Part shown: positions 43,694-51,418 of the stretch, one piece after another
Position numbering within the stretch: position 1 is the stretch's first letter
Layout of the letters: the number at the start of each line of letters is the position of its first letter
Source of the DNA: Spongiactinospora rosea
GTDB taxonomy: Bacteria > Actinomycetota > Actinomycetes > Streptosporangiales > Streptosporangiaceae
Reading direction: 5' to 3'
NCBI RefSeq assembly: GCF_003315795.1
Contig: NZ_QMEY01000010.1
Location: 124,001-188,000, forward strand
DNA length: 64,000 nucleotides
The notes under the pieces: model-generated
Seen by the model: only the letters and a program-made list of their open reading frames with translations
Databases searched by the model: none
What the model was told of the DNA's origin: nothing
Translations under genes and position numbers: made by a program

Positions 43694-43706
43694 GGAGATC
43701 GCCGGG

Positions 43707-46004
43707 TTACGAAGCGGCTCCGCGGCTACGCTCCGCAATGTCTTCGCGGATGATGCCGCGACGGTTCGCGCCCTTGCCGGGCGCGGTGGTGCCCCATACT
43801 TGGACGGTCTTGATGCCGTGCGGCTTGAGCATCGCGGTGAGCTGTTCGACCTCCCACCCGCCGTAGACCTCGGGGCGCAGGTCGGCCAGTCGGGCGATGA
43901 CGGTCTCGTTCCACACCTTGGCCTCGCCAGCGCCGACCACGGCCAAGATGTCGGCTAGCAGGTCATGGCCCGGGGCGGGCGGTTCGGGCGTCTCGCCCAG
44001 AGCGTGACCGCTCAGCACGCCGGCGGCCTTGCGTAGGGCGTGGGCGCGGTCGGCGATGCGCTGGGTGGCCGGGGTGTCGAGGTAGCCGGACTTGACCACC
44101 TTGGGCATCGGGGTGGCCCCGACCAGGTAGCCGGTACCGGCGTCGCCGCCCTTGTCCGGCGGGCCGGGGACGAACAGCGTGGCGCGGATGCCGTTCTGAT
44201 ACGACGACGTGCCGAGGATCATGTCGTTTTCGAGCTGTCCGGCCACCCGCAGACAGAACCGGATGGTGACGTTCGCGCTGATGCCGGTGGGCAGGCTGCG
44301 CTTGTCCGGGCGCTGGGTGGCCAGGATGAGGACCACGCCGAGGGCGCGTCCGAGTTTGATGATGAACTCGGCATCCTCACCGGCCTTGGCTCCGTACTCC
44401 TCGTGAGCGAAGAGGTTCTGACACTCATCGAAGATGGCCACCAGCGGATGCAGGCCCAACGAGCGCTTGTCGGCGATCTGCCGGGTGACCTTCTTGTCCG
44501 GGCACAGGTCCGGCGGTAGCGCCTTGAGCGCGGCGGCGCGGCGCATGACCTCCTTTCGCAGCAGCGTCAGGGAGTCGGCGGCATACGCGATGGCCTCGTC
44601 TTCGATGCCGGAGACGTAGCGGTGACAGTTCTGTTCGTGCGGGTCGAGGTCGCCGGTGCCCTTGAGTTCGTGAATCCACAGCTCGGTGGACGGGTCGAGG
44701 GCCGCGCCGGAGGCGAGCACGCGCACCGATGCGGTCTTGCCCTGGCCGGGCTGGGAGCCGATCAGAATATTCTGTTCGATGATCGGGACGGTGATGGCGC
44801 GGCCTCGCGGGTCGGCCCCGAACGGGATGCCCTTGAACACGTCGTGGCTACTGGCCTTGACCAACGGAGATTTCACGACGGTGCGCGACAGGTCCTTATC
44901 TCCCACCCACAGGATCAACCGCCCCTCATGGATGGAAGAGTCGCCCTCGGGCCAGATGCAGCCCAGCGGGCGGCGCAACGCCGAGGCCATCCGGTCGCGT
45001 TTGTCGAGCACGTCGGCCACGGTCACGCCGTAGGGGAGATCGATGTCGGCGCGCCAGCCGGGGCCATCGCGGGTGATCGGGGCGACGAACCGAATCGCGT
45101 CCTTGGGGTTCTTGGCCATGGCCTGCGTGATGCCGGCGATGCTCAGCGAGGTCAGCGCACGAATGGCGATGTCGCTGGTCAGCTTCTCCACCGCGGACCC
45201 GACCACGGCACGGTCGATCAGCGGCCGGTCGGCGGGCCGGCCGCAGATGCCCAGCAGCGCGAGCGCGGCGGCCAGCGCCGCCCACTGGGCGGCGGTCGGC
45301 GCGCCGGCCACGATGATGCCCGCGATCAGCAGCGTGACCAGAGCCGCGCCGGTGACCCAGATGCGCAGCCGCACCCGTGCGTCACGCTGGCGGGACAGCT
45401 TCAAGTACGACTCGGGGTCGCCCTTGCGGACGGTGGCCAGCCGTACCGGCTCGCCTTCCAGGTCGAACGTCCACCGCACCAGCCCGGCGACCAGCCGGAC
45501 CAACCCGCGCGGGGCGCGGGCGACCAGCCGCCCGCCGTACAGCGGCGCGCGGGCGAGCTGGTAGCCGCTCACGTACGCGTAGTGCAGACCGGCCCACCGC
45601 AGGGTTTCGACGGCCTCGGCGCGGGAGCGCAGCCACAGCGGAACGATCGGGCGGCGGGTGCGGGCTTTGGCCTCCAGGTCGGCGCGCCAATCGCGGGGTT
45701 CCTTGTCGGGCTGGTCTACCCGCACGACCTGCCCTTCCAGGGTCGGCGGGTCGGCGGCGGGTCCGGAGGGCGGGGCCGGGTCGGGGTCGTCGTCGGGGCG
45801 GGGGTAGGGGTGACGGCCGGCGCGGGCGGTGTCCAGGTGGACGATGTCCGCGCCCTTGCCGCCGGGGTCGTCGTCGCGGTCGGCGGGGCGGGGCGGCTCG
45901 GCGGACCCTCCGACCTCGGCGGTCGGGGCGGTCCGGGTGGTCGGGGTGGCCTCTTGCGGACCGGGGGCGGGCGGGCCGGTGGGAATGGGCGGCGTATCGG
46001 TCAT
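43707..46004 (-). CDS. FtsK/SpoIIIE-type DNA translocase (TraB-like conjugative transfer protein)
   Basis: 765 residues. A Pro/Asp-rich N-terminus leads to membrane helices near residues 215-260 ('VTGAALVTLLIAGIIVAGAP', 'WAALAAALALLGI'). The motor domain has Walker A 'IGSQPGQGKTASVRVLA' (about residue 415), Walker B 'HPLVAIFDECQNLF' and sensor 'LATQRPDKRSLPTGISANV'. The C-terminal winged helix ('VWNETVIARLADL', 'LKPHGIKTVQVW') should recognise a clt-like DNA site. This is the single protein that moves double-stranded AICE DNA between mycelia. Its start overlaps the preceding gene by 4 bases. Confidence 0.93.
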   Translation of the reverse strand: MTDTPPIPTGPPAPGPQEATPTTRTAPTAEVGGSAEPPRPADRDDDPGGKGADIVHLDTARAGRHPYPRPDDDPDPAPPSGPAADPPTLEGQVVRVDQPDKEPRDWRADLEAKARTRRPIVPLWLRSRAEAVETLRWAGLHYAYVSGYQLARAPLYGGRLVARAPRGLVRLVAGLVRWTFDLEGEPVRLATVRKGDPESYLKLSRQRDARVRLRIWVTGAALVTLLIAGIIVAGAPTAAQWAALAAALALLGICGRPADRPLIDRAVVGSAVEKLTSDIAIRALTSLSIAGITQAMAKNPKDAIRFVAPITRDGPGWRADIDLPYGVTVADVLDKRDRMASALRRPLGCIWPEGDSSIHEGRLILWVGDKDLSRTVVKSPLVKASSHDVFKGIPFGADPRGRAITVPIIEQNILIGSQPGQGKTASVRVLASGAALDPSTELWIHELKGTGDLDPHEQNCHRYVSGIEDEAIAYAADSLTLLRKEVMRRAAALKALPPDLCPDKKVTRQIADKRSLGLHPLVAIFDECQNLFAHEEYGAKAGEDAEFIIKLGRALGVVLILATQRPDKRSLPTGISANVTIRFCLRVAGQLENDMILGTSSYQNGIRATLFVPGPPDKGGDAGTGYLVGATPMPKVVKSGYLDTPATQRIADRAHALRKAAGVLSGHALGETPEPPAPGHDLLADILAVVGAGEAKVWNETVIARLADLRPEVYGGWEVEQLTAMLKPHGIKTVQVWGTTAPGKGANRRGIIREDIAERSRGAAS

Positions 46005-46630
46005 GATGGGGTCACCTCGTGCTCTGTGCAGGGTGTGGGGTGGCAGGGCGCGGCCGGATTCTTGGCGGAAGAGGTCGCGCCCTGCGTGATGGTGAGCGGG
46101 TCGTGCGTGGGCCGCTTGAGATCGGCGTAGGCGATGATCTGCCGGGCCAGCACCGCTACGGCGGCCATCTCGACCAGCCCCGCCGTCAGCGTTGCCGGAC
46201 TGAAGGCCGTAGCGAGCACCACACCGAGCGCAACCAGCGGCGGCAGGCAGAACACGCTGAGATCGACGGCCAGTTGGTAGCGCTTGCGGGAGCGGCGGCG
46301 GCGGTCTGCGATGTGGTCGAACTCCCAGCCGAGCACCGCATCAGCGTCCCCGGCGGCCAGGGCCAGATGCGGCCCGAGGTCATCGCGCAGGTAGCGCCCG
46401 ATCGCGGTGATCATGTGGTCATTGACCAGGAAGGTCCAGCCGATCGCCACGGACGCCAGCGGCAGCACCAGCAGCAGCTCAGCCCGCGCGGCGGACACGG
46501 CAACGGTGGCGATGGCCGCAACGGCGGTCAGCATGGCATAAACGAGCTGGTCGCGGTGCCCGATCCGCGCGGCCTGTTCAGCCTTGAGCGCGGAGTATTC
46601 CGCCAGCAGCAGGGTTGCGACGGGGGTCAT
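46001..46630 (-). CDS. Hypothetical membrane protein of the transfer operon
   Basis: 209 residues with four to five helices ('LVYAMLTAVAAIATVAVSAA', 'LLLVLPLASVAIGWTFLV', 'FCLPPLVALGVVLATAF', 'LVEMAAVAVLARQIIAYA') and a loop 'DHMITAIGRYLRDDLGPHLA'. Both its start and stop overlap neighbouring genes by 4 bases (ATGA), putting it in one operon with the Spd-like protein and traB. A similar protein accompanies traB in several AICEs; the role is unknown. Confidence 0.75.
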   Translation of the reverse strand: MTPVATLLLAEYSALKAEQAARIGHRDQLVYAMLTAVAAIATVAVSAARAELLLVLPLASVAIGWTFLVNDHMITAIGRYLRDDLGPHLALAAGDADAVLGWEFDHIADRRRRSRKRYQLAVDLSVFCLPPLVALGVVLATAFSPATLTAGLVEMAAVAVLARQIIAYADLKRPTHDPLTITQGATSSAKNPAAPCHPTPCTEHEVTPS

Positions 46631-47625
46631 CACGCCACCTCTTTGAGTGCGTCGCGGACCACGCGGGCGTCGTCCATCGCGCACCGCAGTGCCCGCTGAA
46701 TCCGATACGCGCTCGGTGCCGCGGGCAGCGTGCCGGCGGCGATGAGCTTTTGCGTACGCTCGATCAGCGGGGCCACATCGGCGGCGGTCCGCCTTACCCG
46801 ATCATGGCCGTTTCCGCTGTACGTAAGGCCGGTAAGCCCCTCGCCGGCCCGATCGCCGACACGGTCGTGGTCCAAGCGGGCGAACGCCGCGAGGATGATC
46901 GGAAGGGCGGTGACGATGGCCACCGCCACCACCGGGCCGAGGATGTGCAACACCAGCCGAGACAAGGAGAACGACTCGGCGACCCACGGCAGATAGGGCC
47001 AGGCGTTCATACCGAGCGTCAACCCGAGAAACAGCCACTCGATCTTCACCAGCTTGGGGTCGTTGAGCGGCTGTCCCCGGGTGCCGAGGTAGGCGCGGGC
47101 ACCCACGATGCCCAGCAACGCGATCGACATGAACGGCTCGACCAGCCACGCGAACACCCACGACGGCGACCACGCGGGCGCGTTCTCGGCGGCGAAGTGC
47201 TGCACGCCGGCCGTGCTCCACGCCAGTGCCAGCGTCAGCGCCACCATGAGCGCGGTGAGCAGGGTTCGCCGCATCCGGGCGGCCTGCCAGGCTCGCATCT
47301 GCGGGTTCTTGGCCAGCTCGTGCAGCCGCGCGGCCTGGTGGGCGGCCTTGCGCCGCTTGCGGACCTTCGGGGAGTCCACCAGCAGCGGGGTTTCATCCTC
47401 TTGCAGGTCAGCCACCTCGTGCGCTTCGGCGACCTCGGCGCGCAGCCGCCGCACCCTCTTGGACTCCGCGCGAACCGGCAGGCCGGCCGGGGCAGTGTTG
47501 TGTGTCGTGGCCGGCGGCGGGGCGGTCGGGGTTTGGGCGGCCAGATGCCGTTCCAGGTCGGCCAGCCCCCGCGCGACGTCCTCGGGGTCGGGGTCGGGGG
47601 CGGGAAGGGGAATGATCGCAGGCAT
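46630..47625 (-). CDS. SpdB-like plasmid-spread membrane protein
   Basis: 331 residues. A charged, Pro-rich N-terminus (about 115 residues, with KRVRRLRAEVAEAHEVADLQ) is followed by four membrane helices ('LLTALMVALTLALAWSTAGV', 'FMSIALLGIVGARAYLG', 'LFLGLTLGMNAWPYLPWV', 'ILGPVVAVAIVTALPIILAA') and a C-terminal helical domain. This architecture is that of SpdB2/DUF2637-related spread proteins that help mycelial transfer. The SD AAGGAGG lies inside the end of the preceding gene. Confidence 0.75.
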   Translation of the reverse strand: MPAIIPLPAPDPDPEDVARGLADLERHLAAQTPTAPPPATTHNTAPAGLPVRAESKRVRRLRAEVAEAHEVADLQEDETPLLVDSPKVRKRRKAAHQAARLHELAKNPQMRAWQAARMRRTLLTALMVALTLALAWSTAGVQHFAAENAPAWSPSWVFAWLVEPFMSIALLGIVGARAYLGTRGQPLNDPKLVKIEWLFLGLTLGMNAWPYLPWVAESFSLSRLVLHILGPVVAVAIVTALPIILAAFARLDHDRVGDRAGEGLTGLTYSGNGHDRVRRTAADVAPLIERTQKLIAAGTLPAAPSAYRIQRALRCAMDDARVVRDALKEVA

Positions 47626-47626
47626 G

Positions 47627-47929
47627 TCACACCTCCTTGCGGGTCAGGCAGGCGGGATAGGCGGAGCGGGGGCGGCAGGCGCGGTGTTCGGCGAGGGACA
47701 CGGCGATCCGTACCGGCTCCCCACCGGCGGCGGGGCGCACCTTCAGCCGGTAACGGGTCTTGCAGACCGTGGGGCGTCCGGCGCACGTGAGCACGCGGAA
47801 GCTGTCGATGACGACCCCGGGCGGGCCGTCCGGGGCCGACACGGTGCAGCCGGCGGCGACCAGGGTCGCCGCGGCGGCGAGTGTCACGACGTGAACGGTG
47901 CGGGCAATGGCCGAAGGGAGGGGCATCAC
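47627..47929 (-). CDS. Small putative lipoprotein of the element
   Basis: 100 residues with signal peptide and lipobox 'TLVAAGC' (Cys at about residue 28), then a mature part with four more Cys ('LTCAGRPTVCKTRYR', 'HRACRPRSAYPACLTRK'), suggesting two disulfides. It has a GTG at 47929 overlapping the stop of the preceding gene, or the ATG one codon later. It is probably surface exposed, perhaps with a role in mating or exclusion (inference). Confidence 0.65.
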   Translation of the reverse strand: MMPLPSAIARTVHVVTLAAAATLVAAGCTVSAPDGPPGVVIDSFRVLTCAGRPTVCKTRYRLKVRPAAGGEPVRIAVSLAEHRACRPRSAYPACLTRKEV

Positions 47930-48120
47930 TAGCCCTGCCTGCCGATCTCGTCCCAGATGTCGCGGTCGGCCTGCCTGCGCTCGTCGTCTGAGGCGTTGCG
48001 GTAGGCGCCGGCGTAGGTGGCCCTGGCACGGGCGGCGGCACTTGAACTGCCCCGCTGCCGGGCGATGCGGGTTTCACGGGCGGCGGTGGTGAGCTTGTCC
48101 ACCTGAGACTTGCGGGTCAT
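47929..48120 (-). CDS. Hypothetical small basic helical protein
   Basis: 63 residues (MTRKSQVDKLTTAARETRIA...), highly charged and probably helical, rich in Ala/Arg; ends 'RQADRDIWDEIGRQG'. GGAAGGAATCGAC before the ATG at 48120 sets the start. No family is recognised. Confidence 0.6.
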   Translation of the reverse strand: MTRKSQVDKLTTAARETRIARQRGSSSAAARARATYAGAYRNASDDERRQADRDIWDEIGRQG

Positions 48121-48142
48121 GTCGATTCCTTCCGAAGAGGGG

Positions 48143-48643
48143 TCAGGCGGCCATGGACTGCGGTGCGCGGTTCCAGGCGGTGCGCAACCGGCCGATGGCC
48201 GCGATGTCGGGCAGATCCTTGGCACGGCGGGCGCGTTGTTTCCAGGTCAAGACGTCGCCGAGGCGCATGAACGGGATGCCGTCGATCACGTCGGCGGAAC
48301 TGATCAGGTAGCCGGTGGACCATCCGGGGGTCCACCGGTCGGCGAACTCGATCCCGGAGGGGTGGCGGATGACCAGGCCATGCCCGGAGGGGGCCGGGCA
48401 GGGCGCGACGCCCAGTTGCAGGACGCGTTTCCAGGCCGGTCCCTCGGCGAGGACGTCCAGGTCGCCGAGATGGGCGCGCAGCCCGCGGACCCACAGGGTC
48501 GCAGAGCCGCACACCACGTAGTGCCCGCGTGGCAGGTCCAGCCGGGCCAGCTCGGCGAACATCCCGGCAGGGTCGGTCACCAGGACCGGCGGCGTGCCCA
48601 CCCCGTACGGATGGAGCGGGGCGGGGCAGGCCGGCGGGCTCAT
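48143..48643 (-). CDS. Nucleotidyltransferase-like hypothetical protein
   Basis: 166 residues. A segment 'HYVVCGSATLWVRGLRAHLG' followed by 'DLDVLAEG' resembles the GS...DxD core of minimal nucleotidyltransferases, with 'FADRWTPGW' as a possible third acidic position and a C-terminal helical 'WKQRARRAKDLPDIAAIGRL' as in AbiEii/MNT-like proteins ('rakDl.Di..i'). The ATG at 48643 overlaps the stop of the upstream gene (ATGA). The toxin-like or tRNA-modifying possibility is speculative. Confidence 0.6.
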   Translation of the reverse strand: MSPPACPAPLHPYGVGTPPVLVTDPAGMFAELARLDLPRGHYVVCGSATLWVRGLRAHLGDLDVLAEGPAWKRVLQLGVAPCPAPSGHGLVIRHPSGIEFADRWTPGWSTGYLISSADVIDGIPFMRLGDVLTWKQRARRAKDLPDIAAIGRLRTAWNRAPQSMAA

Positions 48644-49020
48644 GCCGCACACCCCTCGGCGCAGTCCAGGCAGGTGCCGAGGTGGCGTGGGAGCACGTAG
48701 CCGACATCGCGCAGGCACTCAGGGCAGGTCCGCCGGGCGGCGTTGGCCTTGCCCAGGGCGGCGCGCTGCGCGGGGGTGGCGGTCCGCTTGGGCAGCGCGA
48801 ACCGCACGTCGTAGAGGTAGGCGGCGCGCACGCCGGGCGCGCCGTGCCGGCGCGAGCGCCACAGCAGCTGCCCTTGTACGCCCTGACCGCCGGGACGCAG
48901 CCCTTCGGCGGCCAGCTGGCGCAGGGTGAGCAGGTGCGGCGGGGCCAGCCGCCACGGGTAGGTGGGGATGCCGTACCGGCTACCGGCCGGGTCCCAGAAG
49001 GCGACGCGGATACGGGACAT
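48640..49020 (-). CDS. Zinc-binding AICE protein (RRQRL-type)
   Basis: 126 residues: 'FWDPAGSRYGIPTYPWRLAP' and 'LLTLRQLAAEGLRPGGQ' at the N-terminus and a zinc knuckle 'CPECLRDVGYVLPRHLGTCL' near the C-terminus (CxxC ... CxxC). This matches a small protein family frequent in AICEs, described by an RRQRL-like motif (here LRQL). AGGAGGTCATC precedes the ATG. Possibly DNA-binding; function not established. Confidence 0.65.
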   Translation of the reverse strand: MSRIRVAFWDPAGSRYGIPTYPWRLAPPHLLTLRQLAAEGLRPGGQGVQGQLLWRSRRHGAPGVRAAYLYDVRFALPKRTATPAQRAALGKANAARRTCPECLRDVGYVLPRHLGTCLDCAEGCAA

Positions 49021-49033
49021 GATGACCTCCTGA

Positions 49034-49930
49034 TCAGCAGAACCGGGGACGGCGGGAACGGGTGGGACCGGTAGCGGTGGCGGGGGTGCGCACGCGGCCG
49101 GTCAGTGAGTGGGCATCGATGGTCAGGGCGTGCTCGCCGGCGCGGGGCGGTGCGGTGATGCGGATGTCGCCCGAGGTGGCGTGCGCGGTGATCTGGCCGG
49201 GCGGCGTGGCGTTCACGGTGATGTCGCCCGAGACGGTGCGCAGCAGCGCCGTTCCGTTGAGATCGCTGATGGTGATGTCGCCCGAGGTGGTGCCGGCGGT
49301 GACCGTGGCGGTCGTGTCGAGGTAGATGTCACCGGACACGGTCCGTACCTCGGCATGCTCGGCGAAGCCGGCGGACAGATCGCCGGAGGTTGAGGAGGCG
49401 TTCAGCCTGCGGCAGGCACCCAGACTCAGGTCACCGGAGACGGACGCGAACCGCGCCCACTCCAGCGGGCCGCTCGTGGCGAGGTCGGCGGACTTGGTCC
49501 GCACCTGAAGGGCCGAACCGCGCGGCAGGCGGACCACGGCGCGAACGCCCGGGGCGGCGGCTCCATTGATGATCTGCCCGCCGGTGATGGTGCCGCCGGC
49601 GATGTGAATGTCTCCCCCGGAGATGACGACTCCGGACGTGACGTTGCCGGAGACGACGACTCGCCCGCCCCGTGCGTGGGTGACGATGGTGGTACCGCCC
49701 TCGGGGGCGGGAACGTGTACGGTCATCACCCGCGCGTCGATGGTCACGGTGGCGTCGGCGATGGCCTCGCCGGCCGGGCTGCCGGGCGGGGCCGCTGTGG
49801 TGAGGTCGATCTCGGCACGGTCGATGTCGCAGACCCGAACGTCGATCTGCCCATGCGGCATGTCCAGGTCGAGCACCATGGGACCGGGGATCGGGGCGGA
49901 CAGCGTCCGCCGTGTGGCCGTGCTGGTCAT
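49034..49930 (-). CDS. DUF4097-type beta-helix repeat protein
   Basis: 298 residues built of short beta-strand repeats with the signature T/S-x-SGD: 'SVSGDLSLG', 'STSGDLSAG', 'TVSGDIYLD', 'TTSGDITIS', 'TVSGDITVN', 'ATSGDIRIT' (about residues 165-275). It has no signal peptide, so it is probably cytoplasmic. DUF4097 proteins are widespread but functionally obscure; presence in an AICE as a constant member hints at a structural or sensing role. GGAGTCCCC precedes the ATG at 49930. Confidence 0.85.
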   Translation of the reverse strand: MTSTATRRTLSAPIPGPMVLDLDMPHGQIDVRVCDIDRAEIDLTTAAPPGSPAGEAIADATVTIDARVMTVHVPAPEGGTTIVTHARGGRVVVSGNVTSGVVISGGDIHIAGGTITGGQIINGAAAPGVRAVVRLPRGSALQVRTKSADLATSGPLEWARFASVSGDLSLGACRRLNASSTSGDLSAGFAEHAEVRTVSGDIYLDTTATVTAGTTSGDITISDLNGTALLRTVSGDITVNATPPGQITAHATSGDIRITAPPRAGEHALTIDAHSLTGRVRTPATATGPTRSRRPRFC

Positions 49931-49945
49931 GATGGGGACTCCGTT

Positions 49946-50395
49946 TCAGGCGGCGATGATCAGGGCGGCGATGAACAGCCACAGGTGATGCCAGGACTGG
50001 TCCAGGGCGTAGGCACCGGTGCCCAGATGCGGCGCGTCGTCGGTGCCGGGGCGGGGCGCGCCGAGGCGGTAGAAGTCGCCCTTGCCGATGCGCTCGGCGA
50101 GCCGGGCCAGCGGTGCGCGGCGGTCGGCCCAGTAGTGCGAGACGGCGTCGATGGTCAGGCCCACCGCCACCGGCACCAGCGATACCGTCAGGCCGGTGAC
50201 CGCGATGACCAGCGCGAGGGCGACCGCTTTGGTGGCGGTCAGCGTGGCCACGTGCCGCAGGCAGGCCAGCCGTCCGGACTGCGACGTCGCGCCCTTGGCG
50301 CATGCCTGGCCATGGGTTTGAACCCAGTGGTCGCCGAAGCTGTGCGCGGCGTATAAGGCCGCGAATGTGGCGGCGAAAGCGGCGGGGCCGGTCAT
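49946..50395 (-). CDS. DUF3307-like membrane protein
   Basis: 149 residues with three or four hydrophobic stretches ('AAFAATFAALYAAHSFGDHW', 'AVALALVIAVTGLTVSLVPV', 'HLWLFIAALIIAA') and 'VGLTIDAVSHYWADRR', a motif of the DUF3307 family (His/Asp in the membrane). The ATG at 50395 overlaps the stop of the preceding small gene. Role unknown; likely to sit in the cytoplasmic membrane. Confidence 0.7.
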   Translation of the reverse strand: MTGPAAFAATFAALYAAHSFGDHWVQTHGQACAKGATSQSGRLACLRHVATLTATKAVALALVIAVTGLTVSLVPVAVGLTIDAVSHYWADRRAPLARLAERIGKGDFYRLGAPRPGTDDAPHLGTGAYALDQSWHHLWLFIAALIIAA

Positions 50396-50577
50396 CGCGC
50401 CTCGCCGCCCTTGTCGCCGGTGGGGTTGTGGCGGCGGTCGATCAGCTCGAAGTAGGCCGGCGAACCGAACGGCGGGCAGGCGCACGGGGCCAGCTCACAC
50501 AGCGCGCACCGCACGTCTTTGGCCTCCAGCTCCCCGGCGGCGTAGCGGTCGAAGTCGGGTGACCACAGGACGGACAT
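50392..50577 (-). CDS. Small Cys-containing hypothetical protein
   Basis: 61 residues with 'VRCALCELAPCACPPFG', four Cys in a short span (CxxCxxxxCxC) that could bind zinc. Starts at ATG 50577, overlapping the WhiB-like gene stop as TGATG, and its stop overlaps the next start as ATGA. Part of a strictly coupled set of small genes. Confidence 0.6.
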   Translation of the reverse strand: MSVLWSPDFDRYAAGELEAKDVRCALCELAPCACPPFGSPAYFELIDRRHNPTGDKGGEAR

Positions 50578-50924
50578 CACGCCACCCCCAGACCGGGCAG
50601 GTCCCCCGGCAGGGTGCCGGAGTGGGACAGGCGGGCGGTGTGCTCGGCGAGTTCGGTGGGAGTGCGGCCGGCCCAGATCCCGGACGTCGGGCGGACCCGC
50701 GCGGCGTACCGGCCGCACACCTCCAGGGCCGGGCAGGCGGCGCAGACCTCACGGGCGACGGCCTCGCGTGCGGCACGGTCGCCGGGCGGCTCGATCACAC
50801 CGCGCGGGCCGGTGTGCAGGTCGGGGTCATAGACGCACTCGGGAAGCGGCACGTCCCCCGCCGCGGTCCAGGCCGCTTCCAACTGCGGAAGCGACATGCG
50901 GGATGGATGAACAGGGCGCATCAT
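50577..50924 (-). CDS. WhiB-like iron-sulfur transcription factor
   Basis: 115 residues. The four [4Fe-4S] Cys are visible: one in 'PLPECVYDPDLH', then 'VCAACPALEVCGRYA' (CxxCx5C). It also has the G[VI]WGG-type turn as 'SGIWAGRTPTEL'. AAGGAGCCCC precedes the ATG at 50924. WhiB-like proteins are sensors or regulators; on AICEs they could regulate element or host genes. Confidence 0.88.
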   Translation of the reverse strand: MMRPVHPSRMSLPQLEAAWTAAGDVPLPECVYDPDLHTGPRGVIEPPGDRAAREAVAREVCAACPALEVCGRYAARVRPTSGIWAGRTPTELAEHTARLSHSGTLPGDLPGLGVA

Positions 50925-51003
50925 GGGTGGGGCTCCTTCAGGAGTCGAGAGGGGGGCGGCTCGTGTCTTGGCGGATGAGGGCCGCCCCCGGTGGTTGCGT
51001 CGA

Positions 51004-51183
51004 TCACGCGCTGACCGTGCGGATGAACTCGGCGACCTGCTGCGCGCCGGTCACCACGGTCTGAAAGACCCACTTGGCCGCCGCGGCGGCACCCTGCGGG
51101 TCGGTGAACAGGTAGATGACGAAACCGATCAGGATCAGCGTCGGCAGGAACCGGCCGATGCTCTTGGCGGGCTGCATCTGCAT
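51004..51183 (-). CDS. Small single-helix membrane protein
   Basis: 59 residues, MQMQPAKSIGRFLPTLILIG..., with one membrane helix ('FLPTLILIGFVIYLFTD') and an amphipathic tail 'WVFQTVVTGAQQVAEFIRTV'. AGGAGCTTCC precedes ATG 51183. No family recognised. Probably inserted in the membrane with the tail in the cytoplasm or at the surface. Confidence 0.6.
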   Translation of the reverse strand: MQMQPAKSIGRFLPTLILIGFVIYLFTDPQGAAAAAKWVFQTVVTGAQQVAEFIRTVSA

Positions 51184-51211
51184 GGAAGCTCCTAGGGGCG
51201 ATGGCGGGCGG

Positions 51212-51307
51212 CTACTTGATGAACCCGGACAGGATCGCGATGACCCCGATCTGGAGAGCGGCGTAGAACACGACGAACATGAGCATGTTGAAGGTGCTGG
51301 GGCGCAT
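51212..51307 (-). CDS. 31-residue membrane microprotein
   Basis: ATG at 51307 encodes MRPSTFNMLMFVVFYAALQI continuing GVIAILSGFIK, then TAG. One hydrophobic helix is nearly the whole protein. GGAGC lies about 9 nt upstream. It is the gene before the 59-residue membrane protein in the same orientation. Its small size makes it easy to miss, but the coding density of the element and the SD support it. Confidence 0.55.
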   Translation of the reverse strand: MRPSTFNMLMFVVFYAALQIGVIAILSGFIK

Positions 51308-51360
51308 GGCATGTGCTCCGTTCAGTGAGAAGAGGAAGTGAACCGGCAAGCGGGCCGGAG

Positions 51361-51402
51361 TGCCCCGGCAGGGAGTCGAACCCTGCCTTCGACCATCGGG
51401 GC
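51361..51402 (-). ncRNA. tRNA-acceptor/T-arm minihelix-like RNA
   Basis: 42 nt on the - strand: 5' GCCCCGA, then TGGTCGAAGG, then CAGGGTTCGACTCCCTG, then CCGGGGC and A. The T-arm is textbook (5-bp stem CAGGG/CCCTG, loop TTCGACT with the T54-T55-C56-R57-A58 pattern). It is followed by a 7-nt 3' acceptor strand pairing at six of seven positions with the 5' strand, and discriminator A. The D and anticodon arms are replaced by 10 nt. No CCA is encoded. It lies just downstream of the RapZ-C gene. A degraded att/tRNA fragment is the main alternative, but that would not explain the 5' pairing. Confidence 0.5.
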
Positions 51403-51418
51403 CGACATGCGATGTGGA

